A DNA stretch of 64,000 bases from Paenibacillus_AR mesotrionivorans (GTDB lineage Bacteria > Bacillota > Bacilli > Paenibacillales > NBRC-103111): assembly GCF_046098205.1 (NCBI RefSeq), contig NZ_JBJURJ010000008.1, positions 124,001 through 188,000 on the forward strand. Direction: 5' to 3'. Made by a program: the position numbers and the translations under genes. Shown here piece after piece: positions 42,336 to 50,021 of this stretch (the stretch's first letter is position 1; every line of letters begins with the position of its first letter). Under the pieces are notes generated by a model that saw only the letters and a list, made by a program, of their open reading frames with translations, was not told where the DNA came from and did no database searches.

Positions 42336-42527
42336 CTATTTAAACCAATTTTTTGTGAGTTGATATCCACTTGCTCCTCCTGCCCCTGTGCCGAGAAGGT
42401 AGCCTACTGCCGTTCCTATTCCCGGAAAAACCAATGTTCCAATTGCTGCCCCAGCACCTCCTCCAACCAGAGCAGAACCGCCTGTCGTAGCTGTTTTCGC
42501 AGCGGTTTCAATCAGTTTCTCGCTCAT
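42336..42527 (-). CDS. Glycine-zipper membrane peptide, 63 aa
   Basis: A long Gly/Ala stretch with regular spacing (GGSALVGGGAGAAIGTLVFP and GTAVGYLLGTGAGGASG) forms one or two tightly packing helices. It ends in an aromatic, basic tail (TKNWFK). GGGAGGTG precedes the ATG at 42527. Similar peptides occur as bacteriocins, holins or pore-forming toxins. A 45-aa acidic gene follows directly. Function unproven. Confidence 0.65.
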   Translation of the reverse strand: MSEKLIETAAKTATTGGSALVGGGAGAAIGTLVFPGIGTAVGYLLGTGAGGASGYQLTKNWFK

Positions 42528-42558
42528 CTTTATCACCTCCCTTCAATGAAGAAATGAA

Positions 42559-43386
42559 TTAGTTTAGCTTGTTGGTTACCACGATTAAATGAGTGAACTT
42601 ACCGCCGATTTTATTTCCGACTTCTGTTCGGCCAATAGGGTATCCGGTAATTGTTATCGTTTGGCCTACCTTTATGCTACCACTTGCGACCATGCTGAAG
42701 AATTCCACAATAGTTCCATCGTCCGTTTCCATGACTACATCTGAGCCCAGCCCCGCCTTTCCGGCATCACTCCCCGGTGGATAATCCTCAACGACACCAA
42801 CTTGACCTGTAAAGGAAATGGCTTTGCCGTAATAATTCCAAGGAGTTTTCAGAACCTCCTCAGGTGAGGCTTGCTCCCCTGATGGTATGTCCTTAATTAC
42901 CTTTAACATGTCCATGGCTCGTTGCAGATTGCCATTCTCTATGGCATCAACTTCATTTTTGTTCCAAGCAGGATTTCTCAGCTTGTCTTCCTTCTCCTTT
43001 GTCTTCGCCTCTTCTTTAGCCTTGGCTTCTGCTTCTTTAGAGGTTTTGGCAGCAGCCTCATTCTTTACTTTTTCTTCGGCTTTTGCCTTTTCCTCTGCTT
43101 CCTTTTTAGCCTTGTCTTCTACCTTGGTCTGATTTCCTGCATCCGTGCTTGGACTTACAGTTTGTTCAGCCTTGGCTACTGTAGCCTTAGATTCGTTTTC
43201 TATTTCCGGGGCGGTGGCAATGGTCACAATGAACAGCACAATTAGAGTAAGTCCGTAGTAAAGAAAAACCTTTCCACGTGTTCTTTTTTCTAGCTGCCCC
43301 CACTTAAAAACAATACTTGGCTTGATTAAGCCGATAATAAGGGTGATAAAGCAAACGAATAACAATAATCCAAACAGCGCCGACAA
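42559..43386 (-). CDS. Membrane protein with Lys/Glu/Ala stalk and OB-like C-terminus
   Basis: 275 aa, start TTG eight bases after AAGGGAG. Two N-terminal transmembrane helices (about 5-22 and 45-62) are followed by an Ala/Lys/Glu helix of about 60 residues (KAKKEAEEKAKAEEKVKNEA) and a C-terminal beta domain (YYGKAISFTGQVGVVEDYPP, VGQTITITGYPIG) of OB-fold appearance. It is probably anchored with its stalk outside the membrane. It lies 31 bp upstream of the Gly-zipper gene on the same strand. Confidence 0.7.
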   Translation of the reverse strand: MSALFGLLLFVCFITLIIGLIKPSIVFKWGQLEKRTRGKVFLYYGLTLIVLFIVTIATAPEIENESKATVAKAEQTVSPSTDAGNQTKVEDKAKKEAEEKAKAEEKVKNEAAAKTSKEAEAKAKEEAKTKEKEDKLRNPAWNKNEVDAIENGNLQRAMDMLKVIKDIPSGEQASPEEVLKTPWNYYGKAISFTGQVGVVEDYPPGSDAGKAGLGSDVVMETDDGTIVEFFSMVASGSIKVGQTITITGYPIGRTEVGNKIGGKFTHLIVVTNKLN

Positions 43387-43605
43387 ATGATTCACTCCCT
43401 TAGATGATGAATTTGTAAATTATTGGTATGCCTCAGTTTAAGCCTTTCTCAAAAGAATTTCGCACAATCACCTCAATCTAATTTTGTTCTTGTCCAATCT
43501 GCTCTGTTCTTCTCGCAACGAGAAGTTTCTTTTTTCTGCTATCCAAATCCCTTGTCAATACAGGAATTCCAGCCTGTCCGAGACGACGTAAGTCAATCAG
43601 CTTCA

Positions 43606-43977
43606 TCATCTTTTTTCTTCCTCATCATTGTGCGTGTTTGTTGTGTCCGTTTCAGAACGTGATTTCATGGTGCTAGTCTTAATTGCGTCAATCATAAGCT
43701 GTTTCAAATCGTCGGGATTAAAGACTGCCAATACAGTCTTTTTGTTTTTCTCGACGCAATCAGTTAGCTCGGAGTCACCTATTAGACTGCCGATAGGTAC
43801 TTCAAGACCGTTTGCAATTTTCTCTAGCGTATGGATGGTAGGGTTATTTTCTCCTCGTTCAACCTGACCAAGATAAGAGGTATTAACCCCAGAATGTAGA
43901 GCTAATTGCTCTTGACTTAGTTCTTTCTTCAACCGCAATAGCCGGATGTTTTCACCAATCTTTTTGACAGTATTCAA
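43606..43977 (-). CDS. XRE-family transcriptional regulator
   Basis: 123 aa from TTG at 43977 after AGAGGTGA. The helix-turn-helix KIGENIRLLRLKKELSQEQLA, then SYLGQVERGENNPT, spans residues about 4-60. The C-terminal tail is charged, Asp/Glu/Lys rich. It probably represses element genes as a Cro/CI-like switch; its operators were not identified. Confidence 0.85.
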   Translation of the reverse strand: MNTVKKIGENIRLLRLKKELSQEQLALHSGVNTSYLGQVERGENNPTIHTLEKIANGLEVPIGSLIGDSELTDCVEKNKKTVLAVFNPDDLKQLMIDAIKTSTMKSRSETDTTNTHNDEEEKR

Positions 43978-44119
43978 ACTCTTCACCTCTATAAAAAGGA
44001 TATGCTTTTCTGTTCTGTGTCTCAATATGGTATAAGCGGTAAATTAACGTATATAAATATGATTTCTTGAATATGTCATTTAATAAAATGATTAGATGCA
44101 TCACACCCTTATTTTGAAA

Positions 44120-44211
44120 ATAAAAAAGATGCCTACAACGAGGCAACAGAAAAAATGCATGAGAAAAAGGCTTCATCTCATGAATCTCTACTGTTGTCTT
44201 GTGTCTGCATC
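44120..44211 (-). terminator. Large nested hairpin and T run behind radC
   Basis: On the minus strand three nested stems, GATGC/GCATC (44128-44132 with 44207-44211), CAACAG/CTGTTG and CATGAGA/TCTCATG, are followed by TTTTTTATTTT. It could be the radC terminator or the 3' end of a small RNA. The stretch 43978-44350 holds no supported gene. Confidence 0.6.
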
Positions 44212-44350
44212 TCAAATGTCGATTATTATTTATTATTGAGTAGATTAAGAAAGAAAACGAACTATGCAACAATGGAATTACTAGATATCATACATCATTT
44301 TGGTTCGTTAGTATACTAGCAAATTGCAGAATGTAAGTTTTGAGTTCGGT

Positions 44351-44959
44351 TCACATCAGCCCCTGTTCTTTAAGAGATACAAAATTGCCTGATCCAATTA
44401 TGATGTGATCCAATACTTCTATGCCAATGAGTTCGCCAACGCTCACAAGCCGCTTGGTTAGCGCAACGTCTTCTGGAGACGGGGTAGAGTCCCCGCTCGG
44501 ATGATTATGGGCACAAATGATCGATGCGCTACATCGTTGAATCGCGGCGCGAAATACTTCACGGGGATGTACGATTGTGGCGTTCAGAGAGCCGATGGAG
44601 ATGATTTGCTTAGTGATTAAATGATTTTTAGTGTTTAAAAACAAGCATACAAAATGTTCTTTTGTCAGATGGCTAAGTTCCGGCGCGAGGAGGGTGAACG
44701 CATCTTTAGGGCTTCCGAATGTGTGAATTTCTCCGCTTGGTACTGTGAGCGCTCTTGCCAGTTTGAGCATTGCTGTAATTTGACGTGCTTTGCTTATGCC
44801 AATGCCTTTGATTGTCGTTAACTGTTGTTCAGTAACGTCCAATAGTTCTGTTGTCGTGGGGAATTGTTCAAAAAGTTGCTGGATCGTGTAGCTATTCTGC
44901 TGTTCTTTGAGTGATTGAGATAAAAGCGACTTTAAGTCTTCACTGTGTGGAACGTTCAT
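44351..44959 (-). CDS. radC: RadC family protein (JAMM/MPN+ domain)
   Basis: 202 aa. An N-terminal helix-hairpin-helix region (TTIKGIGISKARQI, about 48-61) is followed by the JAMM metalloprotease-like motif HNHPSGDSTPSPED (H-x-H-x7-S-x2-D). Copies on mobile elements are common and are thought to help DNA processing or evade host control. The AGGAGG site is clear. It lies between the XRE regulator and the defence pair, transcribed away from the latter. Confidence 0.92.
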   Translation of the reverse strand: MNVPHSEDLKSLLSQSLKEQQNSYTIQQLFEQFPTTTELLDVTEQQLTTIKGIGISKARQITAMLKLARALTVPSGEIHTFGSPKDAFTLLAPELSHLTKEHFVCLFLNTKNHLITKQIISIGSLNATIVHPREVFRAAIQRCSASIICAHNHPSGDSTPSPEDVALTKRLVSVGELIGIEVLDHIIIGSGNFVSLKEQGLM

Positions 44960-44997
44960 TTAGACTCCTCCTGATAAATGTTATTGGGAAAGAGAAA

Positions 44998-45071
44998 GAG
45001 CCGAACATATTTGGATTGTGTCGGCTCCCGCATGAATAGTCTCTTGCGAAGACTACCTATCATGCATAGGT
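44998..45071 (+). promoter_or_regulatory. Three tandem hairpins upstream of the Gabija-like operon
   Basis: GAGCCGA/TCGGCTC (44998-45027), TAGTCT/AGACTA (45037-45055) and ACCTAT/ATAGGT (45055-45071) follow one another. The remaining 317 bp to 45388 are AT-rich, hold no gene and presumably contain the promoter. Confidence 0.45.
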
Positions 45072-45388
45072 ATCATGGGTATAATATATATTTTAATTTT
45101 TTAAGTTTTCATTTTAGTTTGGTGCTCATCAAGGAACTAATCCCTTTGCTTTGATGTAATAGCTTTGATTATTATTCTATCGTATAAAATCCCCAAATAA
45201 CGAAGGGAGAAAAAAGGGAAATGAAGGAATATGTCGAATTAACATATATCCATCAATTTGAAAATTTCCCACTAACTACGCAGAGGCATAATCAATTACA
45301 TACAAGTTAGATTTAAAACCCTTTACAATTGTCGTGATACTAAAATTTTAGTCATTAATGCTTATTTCAAAAAATGGGGGTTGAAGGA

Positions 45389-47602
45389 ATGAAAATTAGC
45401 AGATTAAAGGTGGATAATTATAGGTTATTGAAGAAATTTGAAGTGGATTTAGAAAAAGAGTTGTCAGTTGTTATAGGTAAAAATAATTGTGGCAAAACTT
45501 CTTTGCTTTCAATCCTAGATAAATTTATTGGAAAAAGAGCAACTACAAATGCATTTACCTATGATGATTTTAATATCGATTTTCAAAAAGAAATTCAACA
45601 ACTGGTTGAAAATGATATTGATGATGTAGCTGAAAATCTGAGTCTCGGAATATCACTTACTATTTTTATAGAATATGATGAATCTGACAACTTAGCAAAT
45701 ATCAGTAAGTTAATGATGGATCTCGATCCTGACAATAATACAATTGTAATTAAGTTTGAGTATGTATTGCTGAAAGAGGATCTATTAAAAGTAAGAGTTG
45801 AGTATAAACAATATAAGAATGAACTAGAGAAAGGTAATAAACGCAGGAAGACTATTAATGAGTTTTTAAAGGATAACCACAAGAAATATTTTAAAATATT
45901 CAAAAAAGCTTTAAGCTATGATCGGACTACTTTTGTTGAAGATCAGAACGACTTTGTTAATCTAGGAAAGGAGAATGTTCTTCTCGAAAAAATAATTAGT
46001 TTTAAGTTAATAAGTGCTAGAAGGAATGTTACAAATAACGACTCGGATAAAACTTTATCAGTTTTATCTTCGAAATATTATGAGAAGAAAGAAGATAAGG
46101 ACAATAAATCAGAAAAAATTCAAGATTTCAAAGAAACTTTACGTAATACAGACTCTGATTTAAACGAAATTTATGATGGACTATTCGCTGATGTTATTGA
46201 TAAAGTTAAAAGATTTGGTGGAATAAATAAAGGCGACTCAGTAATAAAGATTGCATCTACATTGCAACATAGGGAGCTTTTAAAAGGTAATACAACAGTT
46301 ATGTACGATCATAATACTGAACATTCTCTGCCTGAAAATTATAATGGTCTGGGTTATTTAAATCTAATAACTATGATATTTGAGATTGAGATATTACTTA
46401 GCGAGTTTAGGATGGAATCAAGTGAAAATCAAACGCCTGCTGATATTAATCTACTCTTTATTGAAGAGCCAGAAGCTCATACTCATCCCCAAATGCAATA
46501 TGTGTTTATAAATAACATTAAAGAAATTCTAAGGCAATCAAGTAGTGGTGGGGATGGTAAATCTTTTAACTTGCAAACAATCATCACTACTCACTCATGT
46601 CAAATAACATCAGAAAGTAATTTTAATGATATAAAATATTTTTACAAGTCAAGTAGTAGTCAGGTGAATTCAAAAAATTTAAGAGATCTTCAGAAACAAT
46701 ATGAGCAAGATGGAGAAATACAATCTTTTAAATTTTTAAAACAATATCTGACGTTGAACCGAGCGGAACTATTTTTTGTAGATAAGGCAATATTTATTGA
46801 AGGTGATACTGAAAGAATCTTACTTCCAGCTATGATGAAGAAAATAGATCAAGAATATAAGGATAATCCTTTACTCTCTCAGAATATATCTATTGTAGAG
46901 GTAGGTGCCTACTCACAAGTATTCGAAAAGTTTATTAATTTTATTGGAATGAAATCTTTAATAATTACTGATATTGATTCAGCCAAAAAAAATTACGAAA
47001 TTGATAGCGATGGAAACAAAAAAGAAAAGAACACAGAAAAATGTAGCGTTTCTGATAAAGATGCAAATGCTACAACAAATTCTTCTTTAAAATATTTTTT
47101 TGCTGCTACTTATGATTATTTTAATAAGTTTGAAAATTCGGAAGTGGCTGCGACTGCAGAACCAGAAGCGCCTGTTTCAAATAAAGTAAACGAACTTGGA
47201 TTTTATTTGAAGTTAGATTTGACTAATAAGCTTCTCCGTAAAGATGTTGAATTAAAGCAGTGGGTGCCAGATGAAAACGGAATTATGCTTGTAATCTATC
47301 AAGTGACTGAATCTGATTCTAAGGGAGACCTCTATTCTGCCAGAAGCTTTGAAGATTCATTTTTTCATTTAAATAGACAGTTTATTATTGATAATAAAGA
47401 TAATTTTAGAAGTTTGAAGAAAATAAAGTATTTTGAAGAAGGCAAGGATCCTTATTTTTTGGCTGAGAATTGTGTAGATAAAAAGCCCAATTTTGCAATG
47501 GAGATTCTGCTCAATAGTAAGGAAGAGAATGGTTTAGAGTTTTCTAATTGGGAGATTCCATTATACATAAAGGAAGGTTTACTATGGTTGAAGAACAGTT
47601 AG
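45389..47602 (+). CDS. gajA: OLD-family ATPase/TOPRIM nuclease, GajA-like (Gabija)
   Basis: 737 aa. Walker A IGKNNCGKTS lies at 29-38 and the signature-like ENYNGLGYLNL at about 316-326. Walker B LLFIEEPEAHTHP is at 355-367 and the switch His in TTHS. The C-terminal TOPRIM nuclease domain shows IFIEGDTER (E471, E475) and LIITDIDSAK (D528, D530). This is the class 2 OLD architecture of GajA, a DNA-nicking enzyme restrained by nucleotides that stops phage. It is longer than the characterised GajA (about 580 aa), mainly through an insert in the ATPase and a C-terminal extension. It overlaps the helicase gene by 19 bp. Confidence 0.88.
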   Translation: MKISRLKVDNYRLLKKFEVDLEKELSVVIGKNNCGKTSLLSILDKFIGKRATTNAFTYDDFNIDFQKEIQQLVENDIDDVAENLSLGISLTIFIEYDESDNLANISKLMMDLDPDNNTIVIKFEYVLLKEDLLKVRVEYKQYKNELEKGNKRRKTINEFLKDNHKKYFKIFKKALSYDRTTFVEDQNDFVNLGKENVLLEKIISFKLISARRNVTNNDSDKTLSVLSSKYYEKKEDKDNKSEKIQDFKETLRNTDSDLNEIYDGLFADVIDKVKRFGGINKGDSVIKIASTLQHRELLKGNTTVMYDHNTEHSLPENYNGLGYLNLITMIFEIEILLSEFRMESSENQTPADINLLFIEEPEAHTHPQMQYVFINNIKEILRQSSSGGDGKSFNLQTIITTHSCQITSESNFNDIKYFYKSSSSQVNSKNLRDLQKQYEQDGEIQSFKFLKQYLTLNRAELFFVDKAIFIEGDTERILLPAMMKKIDQEYKDNPLLSQNISIVEVGAYSQVFEKFINFIGMKSLIITDIDSAKKNYEIDSDGNKKEKNTEKCSVSDKDANATTNSSLKYFFAATYDYFNKFENSEVAATAEPEAPVSNKVNELGFYLKLDLTNKLLRKDVELKQWVPDENGIMLVIYQVTESDSKGDLYSARSFEDSFFHLNRQFIIDNKDNFRSLKKIKYFEEGKDPYFLAENCVDKKPNFAMEILLNSKEENGLEFSNWEIPLYIKEGLLWLKNS

Positions 47603-49470
47603 AAATCGAAGTTAGAGAAATATTTGAATGCGTTAAGGATAAAAAAAATTTCCTCTTAAGTGGTGGAGCTGGTTCTGGAAAAACATACTCATTAGTTCAA
47701 GTTATACGGAAAGCAATAAAGGACAATCCATTAGCTAAAATTTCTTGTGTTACTTATACAAATGCAGCAGTGAAAGAAATTGAAGAAAGAGTGAATCACC
47801 CTAATTTATGGGTATCCACTATCCATGATTTTTTGTGGGATAATATTAAAAATTATCAACGCGATTTGAAGAAAGCATTAATAAGCCTTTTGAATGATGA
47901 AGAGTCAAGTATAATAAGTCCTGACGGTGCAGTTGAAATGTCATATTTTAATAATTTAAAAGAAGGCATTCAGTATAAAGAATATAATCGAATCAAAGAA
48001 GGAATTATTTCTCATGACGAGATGCTTGTTTTAGCAAATGTTATGTTTAAGAATCATTCATTACTATGCGACATTTTAAAAGATAAATATCAGTTTATTT
48101 TTATTGATGAATACCAAGATACAAGTCCTTTGGTTGTAGAGATATTCTTGGATCATTTACGGAAAAGTAAGAAAGAAAACATAGTGGGCTTTTTTGGAGA
48201 TTCAATGCAGTCTATTTACGATGGTGGCATCGGAGATCTAAATAAATATATCGAATCCGGTTTTATAACTGAAATTCGCAAGAAACAAAACAGAAGAAAC
48301 CCCAAATTAGTGATAGAATTAGCAAATAAACTAAGACTCGATGGCTTGGTACAGGAGCCTTCTATTGATCCGAAAGCTCCTAACATGGTAAATGGTGGAA
48401 TCAAGCAGGGTAATATAAAGTTTCTATATTCTGAAAATATAAATTTGGAGGAGATAAAGCAGACAGTTCATTTTATGGGGTGGGATTTTAACAATCCGAA
48501 GCAGACAAAAGAATTATATTTAACACACAATTTGATAGCATCAAAAGCAGGATTTCCAAATTTGATGGAGATTTATGATAAGGATCCTATAATAGGTTTA
48601 AAGAATGAAATTAAAGCCAAAATCAAAAAAAATGATATTTTAATAGATGAAAGTAGTTCATTTGATCAAATAGTAGATTTGGTTGCTCTAAAAAATAGAC
48701 AGAGACAACTGAAAAAGGATCTTATAACTCAGGATTTAGAGCTAAATGCACTCTATAATCGATTAAAGGATAAACCTTACTCGGAGGTTAAAAATATTTA
48801 TTTGGATAAAGAAGCACTAATTGACGACAAGAAACAAGATGAAGAGGATGAAAACAAAAAAGGCTCAAAGAGAGATCCTTTAATAAAACACCTTTTTAAA
48901 ATTCAATCAATTGTTCATCTTTACAATGAGAAACGTTATAATGAATTTATTGGTAAAACAGAGTATGCTATTACATCAGTAGGTAAGAAGAAAGAAATTA
49001 GTGAAATCATTTCGGAAATTCACAAATTTTCGAGTAAAACAATTGAGGAAGTTATTGACTATTCTGATTCTAAATTAATTTGTAGAAAAGATGATAAATA
49101 CAATAGATTTATTCAAGAGAATGACTATGTTTTTAATAGAGTTAAGGAAGTAGAATATAGAGAATTTCAAAATTTATTTTATTATCTGGAGGGATACACC
49201 CCATTTTCTACACAGCATAAGATTAAGGGTGCTGAGTTCGAGAATGTATTTGTAATATTAGATAATGGGAAGTGGAATAACTTTAATTTCGAGTACTTAT
49301 TTTGTGATAGATCAGACAAAGAATCAATATACTTTAGAACAAAGAAAATTTTTTATGTGTGCTGTACGAGAGCTAGAGATAACTTAATTTTATTCTTTCA
49401 TAATCCTAATGAAACTATTATTAATCAGGCGAAAAATTTGTTTGGAGAAGTAAATGTGCATAAAATTTAA
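47584..49470 (+). CDS. gajB: UvrD-like SF1 helicase, GajB-like (Gabija)
   Basis: 628 aa. Motif I is LSGGAGSGKTYS (about 25-36), Ia VTYTNAAVKEIE, II FIFIDEYQDTSP, III GDSMQSIYDG, V STQHKIKGAEF, and VI YVCCTRARDNL. The order and spacing are those of SF1A helicases. AAGGAAGG seven bases upstream fixes the ATG at 47584, inside the end of gajA, so both are translated together. With the OLD nuclease it forms a Gabija-type complex. It is longer than the reference GajB (about 490 aa), with a Lys/Glu-rich insert at about 400-470. Confidence 0.88.
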   Translation: MVEEQLEIEVREIFECVKDKKNFLLSGGAGSGKTYSLVQVIRKAIKDNPLAKISCVTYTNAAVKEIEERVNHPNLWVSTIHDFLWDNIKNYQRDLKKALISLLNDEESSIISPDGAVEMSYFNNLKEGIQYKEYNRIKEGIISHDEMLVLANVMFKNHSLLCDILKDKYQFIFIDEYQDTSPLVVEIFLDHLRKSKKENIVGFFGDSMQSIYDGGIGDLNKYIESGFITEIRKKQNRRNPKLVIELANKLRLDGLVQEPSIDPKAPNMVNGGIKQGNIKFLYSENINLEEIKQTVHFMGWDFNNPKQTKELYLTHNLIASKAGFPNLMEIYDKDPIIGLKNEIKAKIKKNDILIDESSSFDQIVDLVALKNRQRQLKKDLITQDLELNALYNRLKDKPYSEVKNIYLDKEALIDDKKQDEEDENKKGSKRDPLIKHLFKIQSIVHLYNEKRYNEFIGKTEYAITSVGKKKEISEIISEIHKFSSKTIEEVIDYSDSKLICRKDDKYNRFIQENDYVFNRVKEVEYREFQNLFYYLEGYTPFSTQHKIKGAEFENVFVILDNGKWNNFNFEYLFCDRSDKESIYFRTKKIFYVCCTRARDNLILFFHNPNETIINQAKNLFGEVNVHKI

Positions 49471-49587
49471 ATCTCTACGAATATATTAATCCCTAAGTTA
49501 GAACTATTTAATGTTTAAGATTTACTAACCAAAAGCAATATTGTAATAACTTAAGCTGGTCAAGGGTAGTTCACACTTTTTCTTTTC

Positions 49588-49606
49588 CGAGCGCCGCGGC
49601 GCACTC
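49588..49606. repeat. GC-rich palindrome in the AT-rich right end
   Basis: GCGCCGCGGCGC at 49591-49602 is a perfect palindrome, extended by CGAG/CTCG with one bulged base. It stands out against the AT-rich surroundings. Confidence 0.6.
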
Positions 49607-49630
49607 GAATGTAAAGAATATATATTTCAA

Positions 49631-49672
49631 GAAAGCCTTGTCTCGCAATGTCCCACAAGGCTTTCCTCTCTT
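49631..49672 (+). terminator. Probable terminator of the Gabija-like operon
   Basis: GAAAGCCTTGT (49631-49641) pairs with ACAAGGCTTTC (49655-49665), followed by a pyrimidine tract. The 420 bp between gajB and attR hold only such hairpins; the small minus-strand frame there is not convincing. Confidence 0.55.
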
Positions 49673-49743
49673 CTTTTCTCTGGCCTTGATGAGATCGATT
49701 GTGATACAAAGAACCGCTGAAGTGAAAAGTTTCTGCCCTTAAT

Positions 49744-49764
49744 ATTGCTAACATATTTGCTAAC
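49744..49764 (+). promoter_or_regulatory. Right integrase arm-type sites
   Basis: ATTGCTAAC at 49744-49752 and TTTGCTAAC at 49756-49764, in the same orientation as the left pair. Confidence 0.65.
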
Positions 49765-49815
49765 ATGCCTCCATATGCAAGTTCCTGAACCTACAAGGAA
49801 CTGAACACAAAAAAT

Positions 49816-49845
49816 AGCCTTTAACCCGCTTAGTTAAAGGCTTTT
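49816..49845 (+). terminator. Second hairpin terminator near the right end
   Basis: AGCCTTTAAC-N7-GTTAAAGGCT followed by TTT. Confidence 0.7.
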
Positions 49846-49891
49846 CGTCCGGTATTTCCGCAACGTAGAAGAACACCTATTAATGCCATTT

Positions 49892-49950
49892 CAGGACTTA
49901 AAATCCTGGGGTGGGTGACCACCGTGCGGGTTCAAGTCCCGCTCTCGGCA
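49892..49950 (+). repeat. Right attachment site (attR core, 59 bp)
   Basis: Exact copy of the last 59 bases of tRNA-Leu (37750-37808). It lacks the 5' half of the tRNA, so it is not a functional tRNA. Confidence 0.92.
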
Positions 49951-49956
49951 TAAAGC

Positions 49957-49989
49957 AAAACCTCGTTCCTTTTTAGGAGCGAGGTTTTT
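49957..49989. terminator. Displaced terminator of tRNA-Leu; also serves the collagen-like gene
   Basis: CCTCGTTCC pairs with GGAGCGAGG, with A and T tracts on both sides. It is immediately outside attR. Confidence 0.8.
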
Positions 49990-50021
49990 GTATTCTTTGG
50001 GACTACTTCATCCTATCGGTG

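Larger units (their letters stand above)
37809..49950. mobile_element. 12.1-kb integrated element in tRNA-Leu carrying a Gabija-like system
   Basis: The element is bounded by the 59-bp tRNA duplication. A tyrosine integrase is next to the tRNA, with an excisionase behind it. Its cargo includes a replication-initiator-like gene, small membrane and Gly-zipper proteins, an XRE regulator, RadC and, at the far end, an OLD-nuclease/UvrD-helicase defence pair. The whole stretch is clearly more AT-rich than both flanks. No structural, terminase, relaxase or conjugation gene is visible. It is therefore a defence island or an integrated plasmid-like or satellite element, perhaps moved by a helper. Confidence 0.9.

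Noticed and set aside
49560..49766. 68-codon minus-strand frame near attR
   Set aside because: It runs through hairpin and arm-site sequence, has no ribosome site and a basic low-quality composition.
49892..49950. Second tRNA-Leu gene
   Set aside because: Only the 3' part of the tRNA is present; it is the attR copy.
37809..49950. Complete prophage or conjugative element
   Set aside because: No capsid, tail, terminase, portal, lysis, relaxase or type IV secretion gene can be recognised.
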